From Saprospiraceae bacterium UBA2329 (GTDB lineage Bacteria > Bacteroidota > Bacteroidia > Chitinophagales > Saprospiraceae), in contig DDUV01000005.1 in assembly GCA_002344975.1 (NCBI GenBank), positions 32,149 to 96,148 on the forward strand: a stretch of DNA of 64,000 nucleotides, in the 5' to 3' direction. A program made the position numbers and the translations under genes. Numbering within the stretch: position 1 is the first letter of the stretch; each line of letters begins with the position of its first letter. Below the pieces are notes generated by a model, which saw only the letters and a program-made list of their open reading frames with translations, searched no databases and had not been told where the DNA came from. Positions 16,687 through 26,025 of the stretch are shown in pieces.

Positions 16687-17343
16687 TTACTCCTTCTTTT
16701 TCAGCGCCTTAGCCCGCTCCAAAATATCTTCATACGCGTATTCTCCGAAGTAGCTGCCATAAGCGCCGTCGGGCCGAATGATGACATAGCTGCCGCAGGG
16801 ATAGTGGTATTTGAAAAAAGTGCGCTCTATGAGGGCCTCGGGGTCTTGGTGATGCTTTGATAAACTTCCGTACAGCTTCTTCAAGCCTGTGGGGCTTTTA
16901 TAAATGTGAATGACTTGAGTGGGAGCAATTTTTTGTATATGCCTCGTCAATTCAGCGTCATTGTGCGCATAGTCAGATGGGGTAGCCATGCCGCTTGAGT
17001 TACAAGGGTCTTTGCCTGGATAGTACATGATCAGCAGGTACTTATTCCGGTCAACGGGTTTCCCGATGGCGGCTTCTATCTTTGAATAGATCAATTCCGC
17101 TGAAGGCAGTGTGCCCCACTCTTCCCTCCAGACGAGCTGATGGGCATTGGCCGAGGAATCAACGATGACCGACAGATAATTCTGAGTGCGCTCTGTCTGA
17201 TCGAATTCTGCTTTGGAAAGCTCTTTGCCGGCCGCATCGTAGTACTTGGCAAGGGGCAGTTTGGATGGCTTTTGAGCCGACAGGAAAACGGTAGCAAACA
17301 GCATCAAGGCCGGAAGCAAGACGGCAGAGGGAGAAAGTTTCAT
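16687..17343 (-). CDS. Hypothetical secreted protein
   Basis: This 218-residue protein has a signal peptide (about 1-23, ending Leu-Ser-Ala-Gln). The mature part has a Tyr-Tyr-Asp-Ala-Ala-Gly-Lys-Glu-like start, one central Tyr-Tyr-Pro-Gly-Lys-Asp-Pro-Cys segment and a second Cys about 80 residues later (Tyr-Pro-Cys-Gly-Ser-Tyr), which could form a disulfide. The tail is Lys-rich. I recognise no family. It is a single gene convergent with ilvB and upstream of the accA terminator hairpin. Confidence 0.7.
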   Translation of the reverse strand: MKLSPSAVLLPALMLFATVFLSAQKPSKLPLAKYYDAAGKELSKAEFDQTERTQNYLSVIVDSSANAHQLVWREEWGTLPSAELIYSKIEAAIGKPVDRNKYLLIMYYPGKDPCNSSGMATPSDYAHNDAELTRHIQKIAPTQVIHIYKSPTGLKKLYGSLSKHHQDPEALIERTFFKYHYPCGSYVIIRPDGAYGSYFGEYAYEDILERAKALKKKE

Positions 17344-17391
17344 GGATGGTAGTTTTTGATGATGGAGAGTATTGTCTATAACTATTGAGAC

Positions 17392-17425
17392 GACATGCCG
17401 ACCTGCACAAGCAGGTCGGCATGTC
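17392..17425 (-). terminator. Perfect 15-bp hairpin downstream of accA
   Basis: 17392-17406 and 17411-17425 are perfect reverse complements with a 4-base loop, a very stable stem. It lies 14 bases past the accA stop on the minus strand. The following T content is low, so it may act as a terminator or as a 3' protective stem. Confidence 0.7.
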
Positions 17426-17438
17426 TTGTAAACGCCGC

Positions 17439-18425
17439 TTACTTTCGCTTCTTGGGTTTTTCTTCTACGGGTGCAGCTACCTCAAACTCGCCCATGTTGT
17501 CGAATTTGTTGATGCGGGCGGCAATGCGCGCTTCGGGTGTCATTTCCGACAGTTCGGCCAATGCTTTTTTGATCTGGCGTTTGAGCAGGCGGGCCATTTC
17601 TTCGGGGGCGGAATGTGCTCCGCCGACGGGTTCTTTGATGACGCCGTCAATGAGGCCGAACTCCAGCATGTGGTCGGAGGTGAGTTTGAGCGCCTCGGCT
17701 GCCTGCTCTTTGTAATCCCAACTGTGCCAGAGGATAGACGAGCAGGATTCCGGCGAGATCACCGAATACCAGGTGTATTCCAACATATAGACGCGGTCGC
17801 CCACGCCGATGCCGATGGCGCCGCCCGATGCCCCCTCGCCGATGACGATGCAAATGACCGGCACGCGCAACTGAGCCATCTCAATGAGGTTGCGGGCAAT
17901 GGCTTCGGCCTGTCCGCGCTCCTCCGCTTCGATGCCCGGATAAGCGCCCGGCGTATCAATGAGCGTGATGACGGGAAAGTTGAAACGTTCGGCCAGCTTC
18001 ATCAGGCGCAGGGCTTTGCGGTAGCCTTCGGGGTTGGCCATGCCGAAGTTGCGGTATTGGCGCATCTTGGTATTGATGCCCTTCTGATGGCCGAGTATGA
18101 CCACCGGCTGCCCGTCGAGAGAGGCCAGACCGCCCACAATGGCTTTGTCGTCTTTGACACAGCGGTCGCCGTGCAGTTCGACGAACTTTTTGCACATCTG
18201 GTTGATGTAGAACAGCGTATAAGGGCGCTCCGGGTGGCGGGAAAGCTGTACTTTCTGCCAGCCGTTGAGGTTGGAATAAATTTCCTTGCGCTTGTTTCGG
18301 ATTCTGCTTTCCAGCTCTTTGATCTGCTCCGTCACATCCAATTCGCCGTCCTCGCCTACCTGGCGCAGTTTGTCGAGTTGCTCGTAGAGCGTTTCGAGCG
18401 GTTTTTCAAAGTCTAAAAAAACCAT
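17439..18425 (-). CDS. accA: Acetyl-CoA carboxylase carboxyltransferase subunit alpha
   Basis: The 328-residue product has an N-terminal coiled helix region (about 1-55) and then the carboxyltransferase crotonase fold: Leu-His-Gly-Asp-Arg near residue 90, Gly-His-Gln-Lys-Gly, Asp-Thr-Pro-Gly-Ala-Tyr-Pro-Gly with Glu-Glu-Arg-Gly-Gln, and Gly-Glu-Gly-Ala-Ser-Gly-Gly-Ala for the oxyanion hole. It transfers the carboxyl group from biotin to acetyl-CoA with AccD, giving malonyl-CoA for fatty acid synthesis. The last 20 residues are Lys/Glu/Pro-rich. It is 11 bases after hemD and probably the last gene of a DUF4271-hemD-accA unit. Confidence 0.96.
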   Translation of the reverse strand: MVFLDFEKPLETLYEQLDKLRQVGEDGELDVTEQIKELESRIRNKRKEIYSNLNGWQKVQLSRHPERPYTLFYINQMCKKFVELHGDRCVKDDKAIVGGLASLDGQPVVILGHQKGINTKMRQYRNFGMANPEGYRKALRLMKLAERFNFPVITLIDTPGAYPGIEAEERGQAEAIARNLIEMAQLRVPVICIVIGEGASGGAIGIGVGDRVYMLEYTWYSVISPESCSSILWHSWDYKEQAAEALKLTSDHMLEFGLIDGVIKEPVGGAHSAPEEMARLLKRQIKKALAELSEMTPEARIAARINKFDNMGEFEVAAPVEEKPKKRK

Positions 18426-18436
18426 GAGCGGTTATT

Positions 18437-19216
18437 TCAGGTGAGCGGATTCGACTTCTGGAGATACAACTCCAGAGCCGTAGCCATAGACGGCGCTTCG
18501 GGGGCCGGCGCTTTCACGTTGGCCACCAAACTTTTCTCCTCCAGCGCTTTGAGGGTGCTGTTGCCGAACACGGCAATGCGCGTTTCGTTCTGTTTGAAAT
18601 CAGGGAAATTGTCAAACAGCGATTCGATGCCTTGCGGGCTGAAGAACACCAGCATGTCGTAGGTGACGTCGGACAGGTCGGACAGGTCGCTGCTCACCGT
18701 GCGATACATGAGCGCGTCCTGATATTGAATGCCCAGTTCTTTGAGGTAAGCCGTCACGTCCTGGCTGCCGAGGTTGTTGCAGGGCAGCAGGAATTTTTCG
18801 TTGCGATGTTTTTTGAGCGCCGAAGTGAGGTCTTCGATGGATTTGTTGCCGGCAAAAACTTTGCGCTTGCGGTAGATGATGAACTTCTGGAGGTAATTGG
18901 CAACCGCCTCCGTGACACAGAAGTATTTGGTTTCCTGCGACATCTTGATGCGCATTTCGTCGCAAAGCCGGAAAAAGTGATCCACGGCATATTTACTGGT
19001 GAAGATAATCACCGTGTACTCGTCGGGGTAAACCCGTTGCTTGCGATACTCTTTAGCCGATACCGGCTCAACGTGGATGAACGGGCGCCAGTCAATCTGG
19101 AGTCCGTATTTTTTTTCCAGGTCGTAGTAGGGCGATCTTTCTGGTTTGGGCTGAGAAACTAAGATCGTTTTCACCTTTTTGTAGGTTTCTTCCTTCGCTT
19201 GAATCGTTGCAGACAT
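18437..19216 (-). CDS. hemD: Uroporphyrinogen-III synthase
   Basis: The 259-residue protein matches the HemD family, which is divergent in sequence: an N-terminal Ile-Leu-Val-Ser-Gln-Pro opening, a Phe-Thr-Ser-Lys-Tyr-Ala-Val-Asp segment near residue 73, a Cys-Val-Thr-Glu-Ala-Val-Ala loop, and a Phe-Phe-Ser-Pro-Gln-Gly-Ile-Glu-Ser segment near residue 193. The enzyme cyclises hydroxymethylbilane to uroporphyrinogen III, for heme. It starts 39 bases after the DUF4271 gene, a linkage common in Bacteroidota that supports the assignment. Confidence 0.88.
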   Translation of the reverse strand: MSATIQAKEETYKKVKTILVSQPKPERSPYYDLEKKYGLQIDWRPFIHVEPVSAKEYRKQRVYPDEYTVIIFTSKYAVDHFFRLCDEMRIKMSQETKYFCVTEAVANYLQKFIIYRKRKVFAGNKSIEDLTSALKKHRNEKFLLPCNNLGSQDVTAYLKELGIQYQDALMYRTVSSDLSDLSDVTYDMLVFFSPQGIESLFDNFPDFKQNETRIAVFGNSTLKALEEKSLVANVKAPAPEAPSMATALELYLQKSNPLT

Positions 19217-19255
19217 TCAGTTAAAGATTTGAAGGTGAACCCCTCCACAGATGCT

Positions 19256-20158
19256 TCAAGCCTGATTCTGAATCAGTTTGACAAACACCAATAAAGGAGC
19301 GATTTCGACGGCGCAAAGATACAGAAAAAAGTGGAACTTGTGAGTGGCCAAAAAATTGTTGGCTATAAGGAGACCTCTCAGCGAACGAAATGCGTAGAGC
19401 AGGCCGGTTATGCCAAACGTGGCAAACAGCGCGGGGGTGGTCATTTCGGAGGGGCCATAAGCAACAAATACGTTGGCGGCTACTAAAACCAAGCTTAGCA
19501 AAATGCCGAAAACCACCATCGTAAATTGGTAGTTGCTTGTTTCTTTGTCCACCGGAAACACCGCGCCGATATACGTCAAAACAAGGTGCTTGGCCAGTAC
19601 CAATGCCGCCGTTCCCGCCACGCACATCAGCCAGCTTTGCCACAGCCCCCAGGGGAAGGTGGCGCCAAAGTGCCGCGCAACGAGGAACACAAAGGTGCCC
19701 GCATTGAGTACAAACATGATATACAAAATGTAATAGGCCAATGCGCCGGAGCTTTGCGCCTCGCGGTGTATCTGGTTGAGCATGTTTTCGTTGAGAAAGC
19801 CCCGATATGCTTTTTGATAAACGCCTCTGAAAATGGTAATCAGCAGCGTCAGCAGCGCCAGATTGGCTACGGTAATGGCAAACAGAAAGGTTTTGTATTG
19901 CTCTTGCGTGGTAAGCCGGGGGCGTGGAGGCTTGGCCGCCGGTTTGGCTTTTGCTTTGTTGACCGGTTGCACGGCGCCCGCTGCGACAGGGTTGACCGCA
20001 TGTGCCACGTCGAAAGGGTTGCCGGTATTCCAGGCAGGCGGCGCCGTTTCGGAAGGGGCCAGCCGGGGCTTCAACTCGAAGGGGTTCAGCATGCCCTGAC
20101 CCCATACGGGAGCGATCGTTGCCAGCGTTAAGACTAAAATCCAGGCAAATGCTTTCAA
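19256..20158 (-). CDS. DUF4271 membrane protein
   Basis: The frame gives about 300 residues: a signal-like segment (1-21), a Pro/Ala-rich linker (about 25-90), then seven or so hydrophobic segments. This is the arrangement of DUF4271 proteins, which in Bacteroidota typically sit next to hemD. The function is unknown; a role near heme synthesis is only a guess from linkage. The start seems to be TTG at 20158: there is no in-frame ATG before the signal peptide and the first internal Met (residue 23) would remove it. The promoter box lies about 24 bases upstream of the TTG. Confidence 0.8.
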   Translation of the reverse strand: MKAFAWILVLTLATIAPVWGQGMLNPFELKPRLAPSETAPPAWNTGNPFDVAHAVNPVAAGAVQPVNKAKAKPAAKPPRPRLTTQEQYKTFLFAITVANLALLTLLITIFRGVYQKAYRGFLNENMLNQIHREAQSSGALAYYILYIMFVLNAGTFVFLVARHFGATFPWGLWQSWLMCVAGTAALVLAKHLVLTYIGAVFPVDKETSNYQFTMVVFGILLSLVLVAANVFVAYGPSEMTTPALFATFGITGLLYAFRSLRGLLIANNFLATHKFHFFLYLCAVEIAPLLVFVKLIQNQA

Positions 20159-20181
20159 TGGATTGATTTTAAAAATTGCTG

Positions 20182-20189
20182 CAAAGATA
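20182..20189 (-). promoter_or_regulatory. -7 box of the DUF4271-hemD-accA unit
   Basis: On the minus strand this is TATCTTTG, an exact TAnnTTTG match. It lies 24 bases before the TTG start. A clear -33 box was not found. Confidence 0.55.
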
Positions 20190-20226
20190 CAATTTCCGTT
20201 AATTTGCCGTCTATGTTGCCTCTGCT

Positions 20227-21494
20227 ATGAAAAACAGTACCATTTTTCGAGTCATCCTGTTGGGCGTTGTGGCCATTGCCGGCATCATCGCCATACAATC
20301 CTATTGGGTAATGAGTTCCTGGAATCTCAATGAAGATGAGTTTCAGAAAAAAGTAAATCTGGCCCTGTACAACACGGCCCGCAGCTTGGCCGACCTCAAC
20401 GGGCATACCTTGCCGGCCCGGAACGTGGTGCGGCAGCGCAGCGGCAATTATTTTGTTGTGAATATTGCCTACGAGATCAACACAGAAGACCTGGAGTTTT
20501 TTTTACAGCGGGAACTGGAGGAACTGGCGCTGAACATTGACTTCGAGTATGCCGTGTTCGATTGTGAAACCGATGAGATGATGTACGGAGACTACGTCAG
20601 CTACTCGCCCAACCAAAATTCACAAGCCAAAACCGGTGAACTGCCCAAGCACAGCGAGTTTACCTATTACTTCGGTGTTCGCTTCCCTACGCGAACGGAT
20701 TATTTGCTGAACCGCATTCAGTTGTCCATCTTATTTTCGGTGATTCTGTTCGTGGCGGTGATCTTTTTTGCCTATTCCATGGCGGTCATTCTGAAGCAAA
20801 AACAACTTTCGGAAACCCAGAAAGACTTTATCAACAACATGACGCACGAGTTCAAAACCCCCATTTCTACCATGGGCATCTCTGCGGATGTGCTGCTCAA
20901 TTCGCCTGCTGTACAGGCCGAACCCCGCCTTTTGCAATACGCCAAAATCATCAAGGAACAAAATCAGCGGCTCAACCATCAGGTGGAAAAAGTGCTGCAA
21001 TTGGCCCGCATCGAAAAAGGCAATTTTCAGATCAAACCCGAAAAAATGGAGTTGGATGCTTTTCTGGAACAGGCCATTCAGGGCATGCAAATACAGGCCG
21101 AGCAAAAAGGCGGCGCCATCTCCGGCCTCTTCCACGCATCCGGCTGCATCATTCAGGCCGACCGTCTGCACCTGACCAATGTCGTCAACAACCTTCTGGA
21201 CAATGCGCTTAAATACTGTGCCGATAAGCCGCAGGTCATCGTTACCACAATCTGCAACAAGGGCCGCGTAACGCTTTCCATCAAAGACAACGGCATCGGC
21301 ATCGCCAAAGAGAACACCAAAAAAATCTTTCACAAGTTTTATCGGGTACCCACCGGCAACGTCCACGACGTCAAAGGGTTTGGCCTGGGCTTGTACTATG
21401 TGCGCAACATCTGCCAGGCCCATCGCTGGCAACTGCGCGTAGAAAGCACTCCGGGCGCCGGCACCGATTTTCAAATTTCCATACCTTTAGCGCC

Positions 21495-21498
<4 letters not shown>
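20227..21498 (+). CDS. Sensor histidine kinase
   Basis: The 423-residue protein has two membrane segments (about 8-25 and 167-190) enclosing a 140-residue periplasmic sensor region without a recognised domain. The HisKA domain follows, with the phosphoacceptor His207 in Asn-Asn-Met-Thr-His-Glu-Phe-Lys-Thr-Pro. The ATPase domain has an N box (Asn-Asn-Leu-Leu-Asp-Asn-Ala-Leu-Lys-Tyr), a G1 box (Asp-Asn-Gly-Ile-Gly-Ile) and a G2 box (Gly-Phe-Gly-Leu-Gly-Leu). Its stop overlaps the start of the response regulator (ATGA at 21495-21498), so the two are translationally coupled partners. The signal is unknown. Confidence 0.93.
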
Positions 21499-22181
<683 letters not shown>

Positions 22182-22242
22182 ATGCCCTCCGAACGCGGCG
22201 CCCGAAAACGATGTGCCGCGCCCGAGTCTGGTTGTTGTTGAC

Positions 22243-23580
22243 ATGAAAAAAACAAAAGGCGCATACCGTATTTACCTTTTGACGGCTCTTTCGGCGGCGG
22301 GCTATTTTGCGTTGGGCCAAACGGGGCGCACACATTTTTCTACGCTGCTGGCCCTATACATCGTCCTGTTTGTCTTGTTCCTTTTGCTGGTAAGGCAAAT
22401 CAAGATGGCAGATGCTGTACGGTTCGGCATCGGTTGCTCGCTTGTACTTCAATTAGTTTTGCTGTTTCATCTGCCCAATCTCTCTGACGATTATTTCCGT
22501 TTCATCTGGGATGGCCAACTCATTACTCATGGTATAAACCCCTACTCAGCCCTGCCGCCGGAGGTGCTGGATGTCATTGCGCCCACAGCGCCCATGTCGG
22601 AGGAGCTTTTTGCCCGGCTGAACGAACTGCAAAGAAGCAATTACACCTGCTACCCGCCCTTCAATGAGTTGTTTTTTGTGTTGCCGGCCTGGATATTCCC
22701 GCAAAGCATTTTGGCCAATGTAGTGCTGATGCGGCTCTTCATCATAGCGGCCAATCTGGGTACGGCGCTGCTGGGCCTGCGGGTGCTGCGAGCGCTGGGT
22801 CGGCCCGAAAGCGATGTTTTGTACTTCGCGCTCAATCCGCTCGTGGTGGTCGAGTTGGCCGGCAATTTGCATTTCGAGGCGCTGATGGTCTTTTTTCTCG
22901 TGGCGGCGCTCCATTTTGCCGTCAGGAAACGGCACTTGTCTGCCGGCGCGGCGCTTGCCCTTTCGGCCTCTGTCAAACTGGCGCCTTTGATGTTAATCCC
23001 CCTTTTTTTTCGTTTTTTCGGCTTCCGCAAATGGACGGCATTTGCTGCTGTTACAGTCGGACTCACGCTGCTGTTGTTCCTGCCGGTGCCGGTGTTGGGC
23101 GGCGTGGAGGGGTTTTTTAAAAGCATTGGACTGTATTTCAATAACTTTGAGTTCAATGCCGGTATCTTTTATGGACTGAAACAATTGGGCTACTGGTTCA
23201 GCGGTCGCAATATGATCGCCGTCATTGGTCCGGCTTTGTCGGTAGTGACTTTGGGTATTATCTTTTATCTCACTTTTTTTCGCAAAAACGAAGCTCCCGG
23301 CACACTGATCTCCTCCCTGCTTTTAGCCATGACGGCGTATTATCTATTGGGAACTACCGTACATCCCTGGTACATCGCTACGCCTTTGGCACTGTCGGTT
23401 TTTACGTCCTTTCGCTATCCGATGGTATGGTCTTTTGCAGTGTTCTTTAGCTATTCGGCCTACGCCGCAACGCCCTTTTCCGAAAACCGTTGGCTGGTCG
23501 GCTTAGAGTACCTGTTCGTTTTGGCCGTGCTGCTGTGGGAATGGCGGAAGCGAGAGGAGCCTGTTCCTGAACGCAGATGA
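22243..23580 (+). CDS. GT-C-fold membrane glycosyltransferase (mannosyltransferase-like)
   Basis: From the ATG at 22243 the product has 445 residues and about 12 hydrophobic segments. The first periplasmic loop contains Asp-Asp-Tyr-Phe-Arg followed by Trp-Asp-Gly-x-Leu and Gly-Ile-Asn-Pro-Tyr, a pattern seen in polyprenyl-phosphate-sugar-dependent GT-C transferases such as the DUF2029/GT87-like group. The acidic pair is the likely catalytic site. The acceptor and sugar are unknown. An in-frame upstream non-ATG start at 22213 is less likely. It may be cotranscribed with the two-component genes and it converges on the radical SAM gene with only 11 bases between. Confidence 0.75.
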   Translation: MKKTKGAYRIYLLTALSAAGYFALGQTGRTHFSTLLALYIVLFVLFLLLVRQIKMADAVRFGIGCSLVLQLVLLFHLPNLSDDYFRFIWDGQLITHGINPYSALPPEVLDVIAPTAPMSEELFARLNELQRSNYTCYPPFNELFFVLPAWIFPQSILANVVLMRLFIIAANLGTALLGLRVLRALGRPESDVLYFALNPLVVVELAGNLHFEALMVFFLVAALHFAVRKRHLSAGAALALSASVKLAPLMLIPLFFRFFGFRKWTAFAAVTVGLTLLLFLPVPVLGGVEGFFKSIGLYFNNFEFNAGIFYGLKQLGYWFSGRNMIAVIGPALSVVTLGIIFYLTFFRKNEAPGTLISSLLLAMTAYYLLGTTVHPWYIATPLALSVFTSFRYPMVWSFAVFFSYSAYAATPFSENRWLVGLEYLFVLAVLLWEWRKREEPVPERR

Positions 23581-23591
23581 ACTTCCATTTT

Positions 23592-24539
23592 TCATTGCAA
23601 AACAGGTAGTTCTATAAAGCGCTCGCGGTTCAAGGCCTGCATGTTTTCCTCAAAAAACGCATCACAATACAGGCAAACGTTTTGCAGAACCTCCGTTCGT
23701 TTGCGCGCTTCTGCCTCGCTGATGCCGAGGTGTTCGCCCATGCGCCAGGGATCGCCCTCGTTGAGTTTTTTAAAAACAGGATGCTGCGATACGCGCTCCA
23801 ATACATCGGCTACGCGTTCGGTGCGGGCGTCGCCGATAGGGAATTTCGTGCCGGGGCAGCAGGGATTGATGCGCCAGAGTTGAATGCTGATTTCCTGCGG
23901 GATATCGTCGTAGCCGCCCAGAAAGTTGCGGGCGCCGGAAAGGATGGTACAGAAATTGTGCTGCGGGTCGCGTTTCCAGATGCCTTTTTCGAGCGCCATA
24001 CCCCTGGCCCAGTTGCCGCCCAGCCACATGTCTTCCGTAGCGCCCCAATAACCCCAACTCAACTCATTTTCAATGAGATAGCTATCCTTGTCTATGAGGG
24101 GGTCTTTGTGATCGCCGCGCACGCCGTGGGCTTCAAAAAGCTCGGCTAATACTTCCAGTCTTGCCCCGGCATGTTTATGGTAGCGGTCAATGCTGGCGAT
24201 GTCGAAGCGGGAGACTCCTTTTTCGATGAGCGTGGCGAGGATGGGTTCTGTGAGCAGGTCGCCGTTGGTTTGCAACATGATCTGTGTGCGTTCGGCGTAG
24301 CGGTCCCGCAGGCGGTCGAGGATGGCGTAGAGCAGTTTGCGATCTGCCAAAGGTTCGCCTCCGGAGAGGATGAGGCGGTCCACCCGGTCGGGCATATTTT
24401 CTATGATGGTCATGCACTCCTCCTCGCTGATGCGGGCGCCTTTGGGGCTGCTCCGGTTGTAGCAGTGGTCGCATTGATCGTTGCAAAGCTGCGTGAACAC
24501 CCAGTAGAGGCTTTCGCAATGATTGAAATCCGTTTTCAT
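23592..24539 (-). CDS. Radical SAM enzyme of the YnjBCD-linked cluster
   Basis: From the ATG at 24539 (overlapping the ATPase stop as ATGA) the product has 315 residues. The cluster-binding Cys-x3-Cys-x2-Cys is at 19, 23 and 26, followed by Tyr27. Gly-Gly-Glu-Pro for SAM binding is near residue 60. The C-terminal part holds extra cysteines (a Cys-Cys-Pro-Gly near 230 and Cys-x-x-Cys near 290) that could bind an auxiliary iron-sulfur cluster, as in SPASM or twitch proteins. The substrate is unknown. It is the last gene of a seven-gene unit with a TonB receptor and ABC transporter, which suggests it modifies the imported compound or makes a ligand for it. It is not an obvious ArsS: length and C-terminal features differ. 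Confidence 0.85.
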   Translation of the reverse strand: MKTDFNHCESLYWVFTQLCNDQCDHCYNRSSPKGARISEEECMTIIENMPDRVDRLILSGGEPLADRKLLYAILDRLRDRYAERTQIMLQTNGDLLTEPILATLIEKGVSRFDIASIDRYHKHAGARLEVLAELFEAHGVRGDHKDPLIDKDSYLIENELSWGYWGATEDMWLGGNWARGMALEKGIWKRDPQHNFCTILSGARNFLGGYDDIPQEISIQLWRINPCCPGTKFPIGDARTERVADVLERVSQHPVFKKLNEGDPWRMGEHLGISEAEARKRTEVLQNVCLYCDAFFEENMQALNRERFIELPVLQ

Positions 24540-25261
24540 CTTGATTGGATATTTGTCCAAAAACCTATTTCCTCCTGAACGCCGGTGCGGGCATCCTGCA
24601 CGAAATCGGCTTTGGTTTCATATTTTTTTAAAAGGCCGTCCTGCATCAGGGCTATTTCGTCCCCCATGAGCAGGGCCTCCTTCAGGTCGTGCGTGACGAA
24701 GATGGTCGTGATCTGACTGCCGGCCACCATGCGTTTCAGCAGTTGTTGCATGGCAGTGCGGGTTTCGGTGTCGAGCGCTCCGAACGGCTCGTCGAGCAGC
24801 AGCACTTTCGGCTCCACAATGAGCGCCCTGCCGAAGGCGACCCGCTGCCTTTGCCCGCCGGAAAGTTGTGCGGGCATTTTTTTAGCCTGTCCATTGAGTT
24901 CGAGATGGTCGAGCATGGTCTCCGTTTTTTGGCGAATGTCGGCCTCAGTCCATTTGCGCAGCCGCAGCCCGAAGGCGATGTTTTCAAAGGCATTCAGGTG
25001 CGGAAACAACAGCGGCTCCTGATACAGATAAACGATGTTGCGCAGGTGGGCGGGCGTTTCGTTCATCGCCTTGCCCTCGAGTTCTACCCGGCCGTTGTCG
25101 GGCGATTCCAGTCCGGCGATGATTTTCAGCAGGGTTGTCTTGCCGCTGCCGGAACGACCGAGAACGCTCATCATGCGGTGGGCGTCGAGCGCGAAACTCA
25201 GGTTTCGGAGTACTTGCTCCTTGCCGAAGGTTTTGGATAGATTGCTTACCTGAAGAAACAT
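24536..25261 (-). CDS. ABC transporter ATP-binding protein, YnjD-like
   Basis: About 241 residues, with Walker A (Gly-Arg-Ser-Gly-Ser-Gly-Lys-Thr-Thr), signature Leu-Ser-Gly-Gly-Gln-Arg-Gln-Arg-Val, Walker B Leu-Leu-Leu-Asp-Glu-Pro-Phe and the switch His in Val-Thr-His-Asp. This is the ATPase of an importer of the sulfate/thiamine/iron class. ATG at 25261 and an upstream GTG at 25267 (overlapping the permease stop) are both possible. It powers the two permeases encoded directly upstream, and its stop overlaps the radical SAM start. Confidence 0.9.
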   Translation of the reverse strand: MFLQVSNLSKTFGKEQVLRNLSFALDAHRMMSVLGRSGSGKTTLLKIIAGLESPDNGRVELEGKAMNETPAHLRNIVYLYQEPLLFPHLNAFENIAFGLRLRKWTEADIRQKTETMLDHLELNGQAKKMPAQLSGGQRQRVAFGRALIVEPKVLLLDEPFGALDTETRTAMQQLLKRMVAGSQITTIFVTHDLKEALLMGDEIALMQDGLLKKYETKADFVQDARTGVQEEIGFWTNIQSR

Positions 25262-25263
25262 AC

Positions 25264-26025
25264 TCACGAAGTTTTGAACAACACCTGTTTATTCACCCAC
25301 AACAAGCCCGCCGGGGGCAGTGCCAGCAACAAACTCGCCAGCGCCGCATGGAAAATATTCGCCTCGCCGATGTATTGAAACACCTTCACCGTCAGTGTTT
25401 GCACCTTGCCGATGCCGATGAGCGTCGTCAGCCCGTATTCAAACCAAGAGATGAGGAAGGCCTGGAAAAAGCACACCAACAGCGCCCCCTGGGCTGCCGG
25501 TAACAACACCCGAAGGAAGGTCTGCCGCTTGTTTCCGCCCAGCGTGGCCGATAGCTGCTCCATGGCCCGCATCCGGTCGTTCCAGAAACCCGTAAAAAAA
25601 ATGACCCCGAACGGATAGGCAATCAACAACTGCGCGAACAGCACGCCGGGGACATTGCCCGCCAGGCCCAGCCGGAGGAAGAAGAATTGCAGGGTAGCGG
25701 CCAGAATGACGGGGGCAAAAATATAGGGCAAATAAGCCAGCGTCAGCCATTGCTGCCGCCAGGGATGGTACGCAATATGCTTTGCCGTGATAAATCCCAG
25801 CCCGGTAGCGGCTGTGGCAATGCCCGCCGAAATGCTCAGGGAACGCAGCAGACTTTGCGCCAGATCGGATTGCGAAGTCAGCAGCAGTTGCCAGTTGTCC
25901 ATCGTCCACAGGGCAGGAAACAGCGCCGGGAAGCGCCAGTTTTGCCCAAAAGAAAACACCAGCAGCAGGGCGAAGGGAAACAGCACCGCGCCGGCGAAGG
26001 TGTATTTGAGCATCGTTTTCAGCAT
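25264..26025 (-). CDS. ABC transporter permease, YnjC C-terminal-half-like
   Basis: The 253-residue protein has about six hydrophobic segments and an EAA-type loop near residues 170-190 (Met-Glu-Gln-Leu-Ser-Ala-Thr-Leu-Gly-Gly). It corresponds to one half of the double-length permease YnjC of E. coli; here the two halves are separate genes. It overlaps the upstream permease gene by 7 bases, which implies translational coupling and a heterodimeric channel. Substrate unknown. Confidence 0.85.
   Translation of the reverse strand: MLKTMLKYTFAGAVLFPFALLLVFSFGQNWRFPALFPALWTMDNWQLLLTSQSDLAQSLLRSLSISAGIATAATGLGFITAKHIAYHPWRQQWLTLAYLPYIFAPVILAATLQFFFLRLGLAGNVPGVLFAQLLIAYPFGVIFFTGFWNDRMRAMEQLSATLGGNKRQTFLRVLLPAAQGALLVCFFQAFLISWFEYGLTTLIGIGKVQTLTVKVFQYIGEANIFHAALASLLLALPPAGLLWVNKQVLFKTS

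Noticed and set aside
23592..24539. ArsS arsenosugar synthase
   Set aside because: Although it neighbours a TIGR04282 gene, the length and C-terminal cysteine pattern do not fit what I know of ArsS, and no arsM is present.
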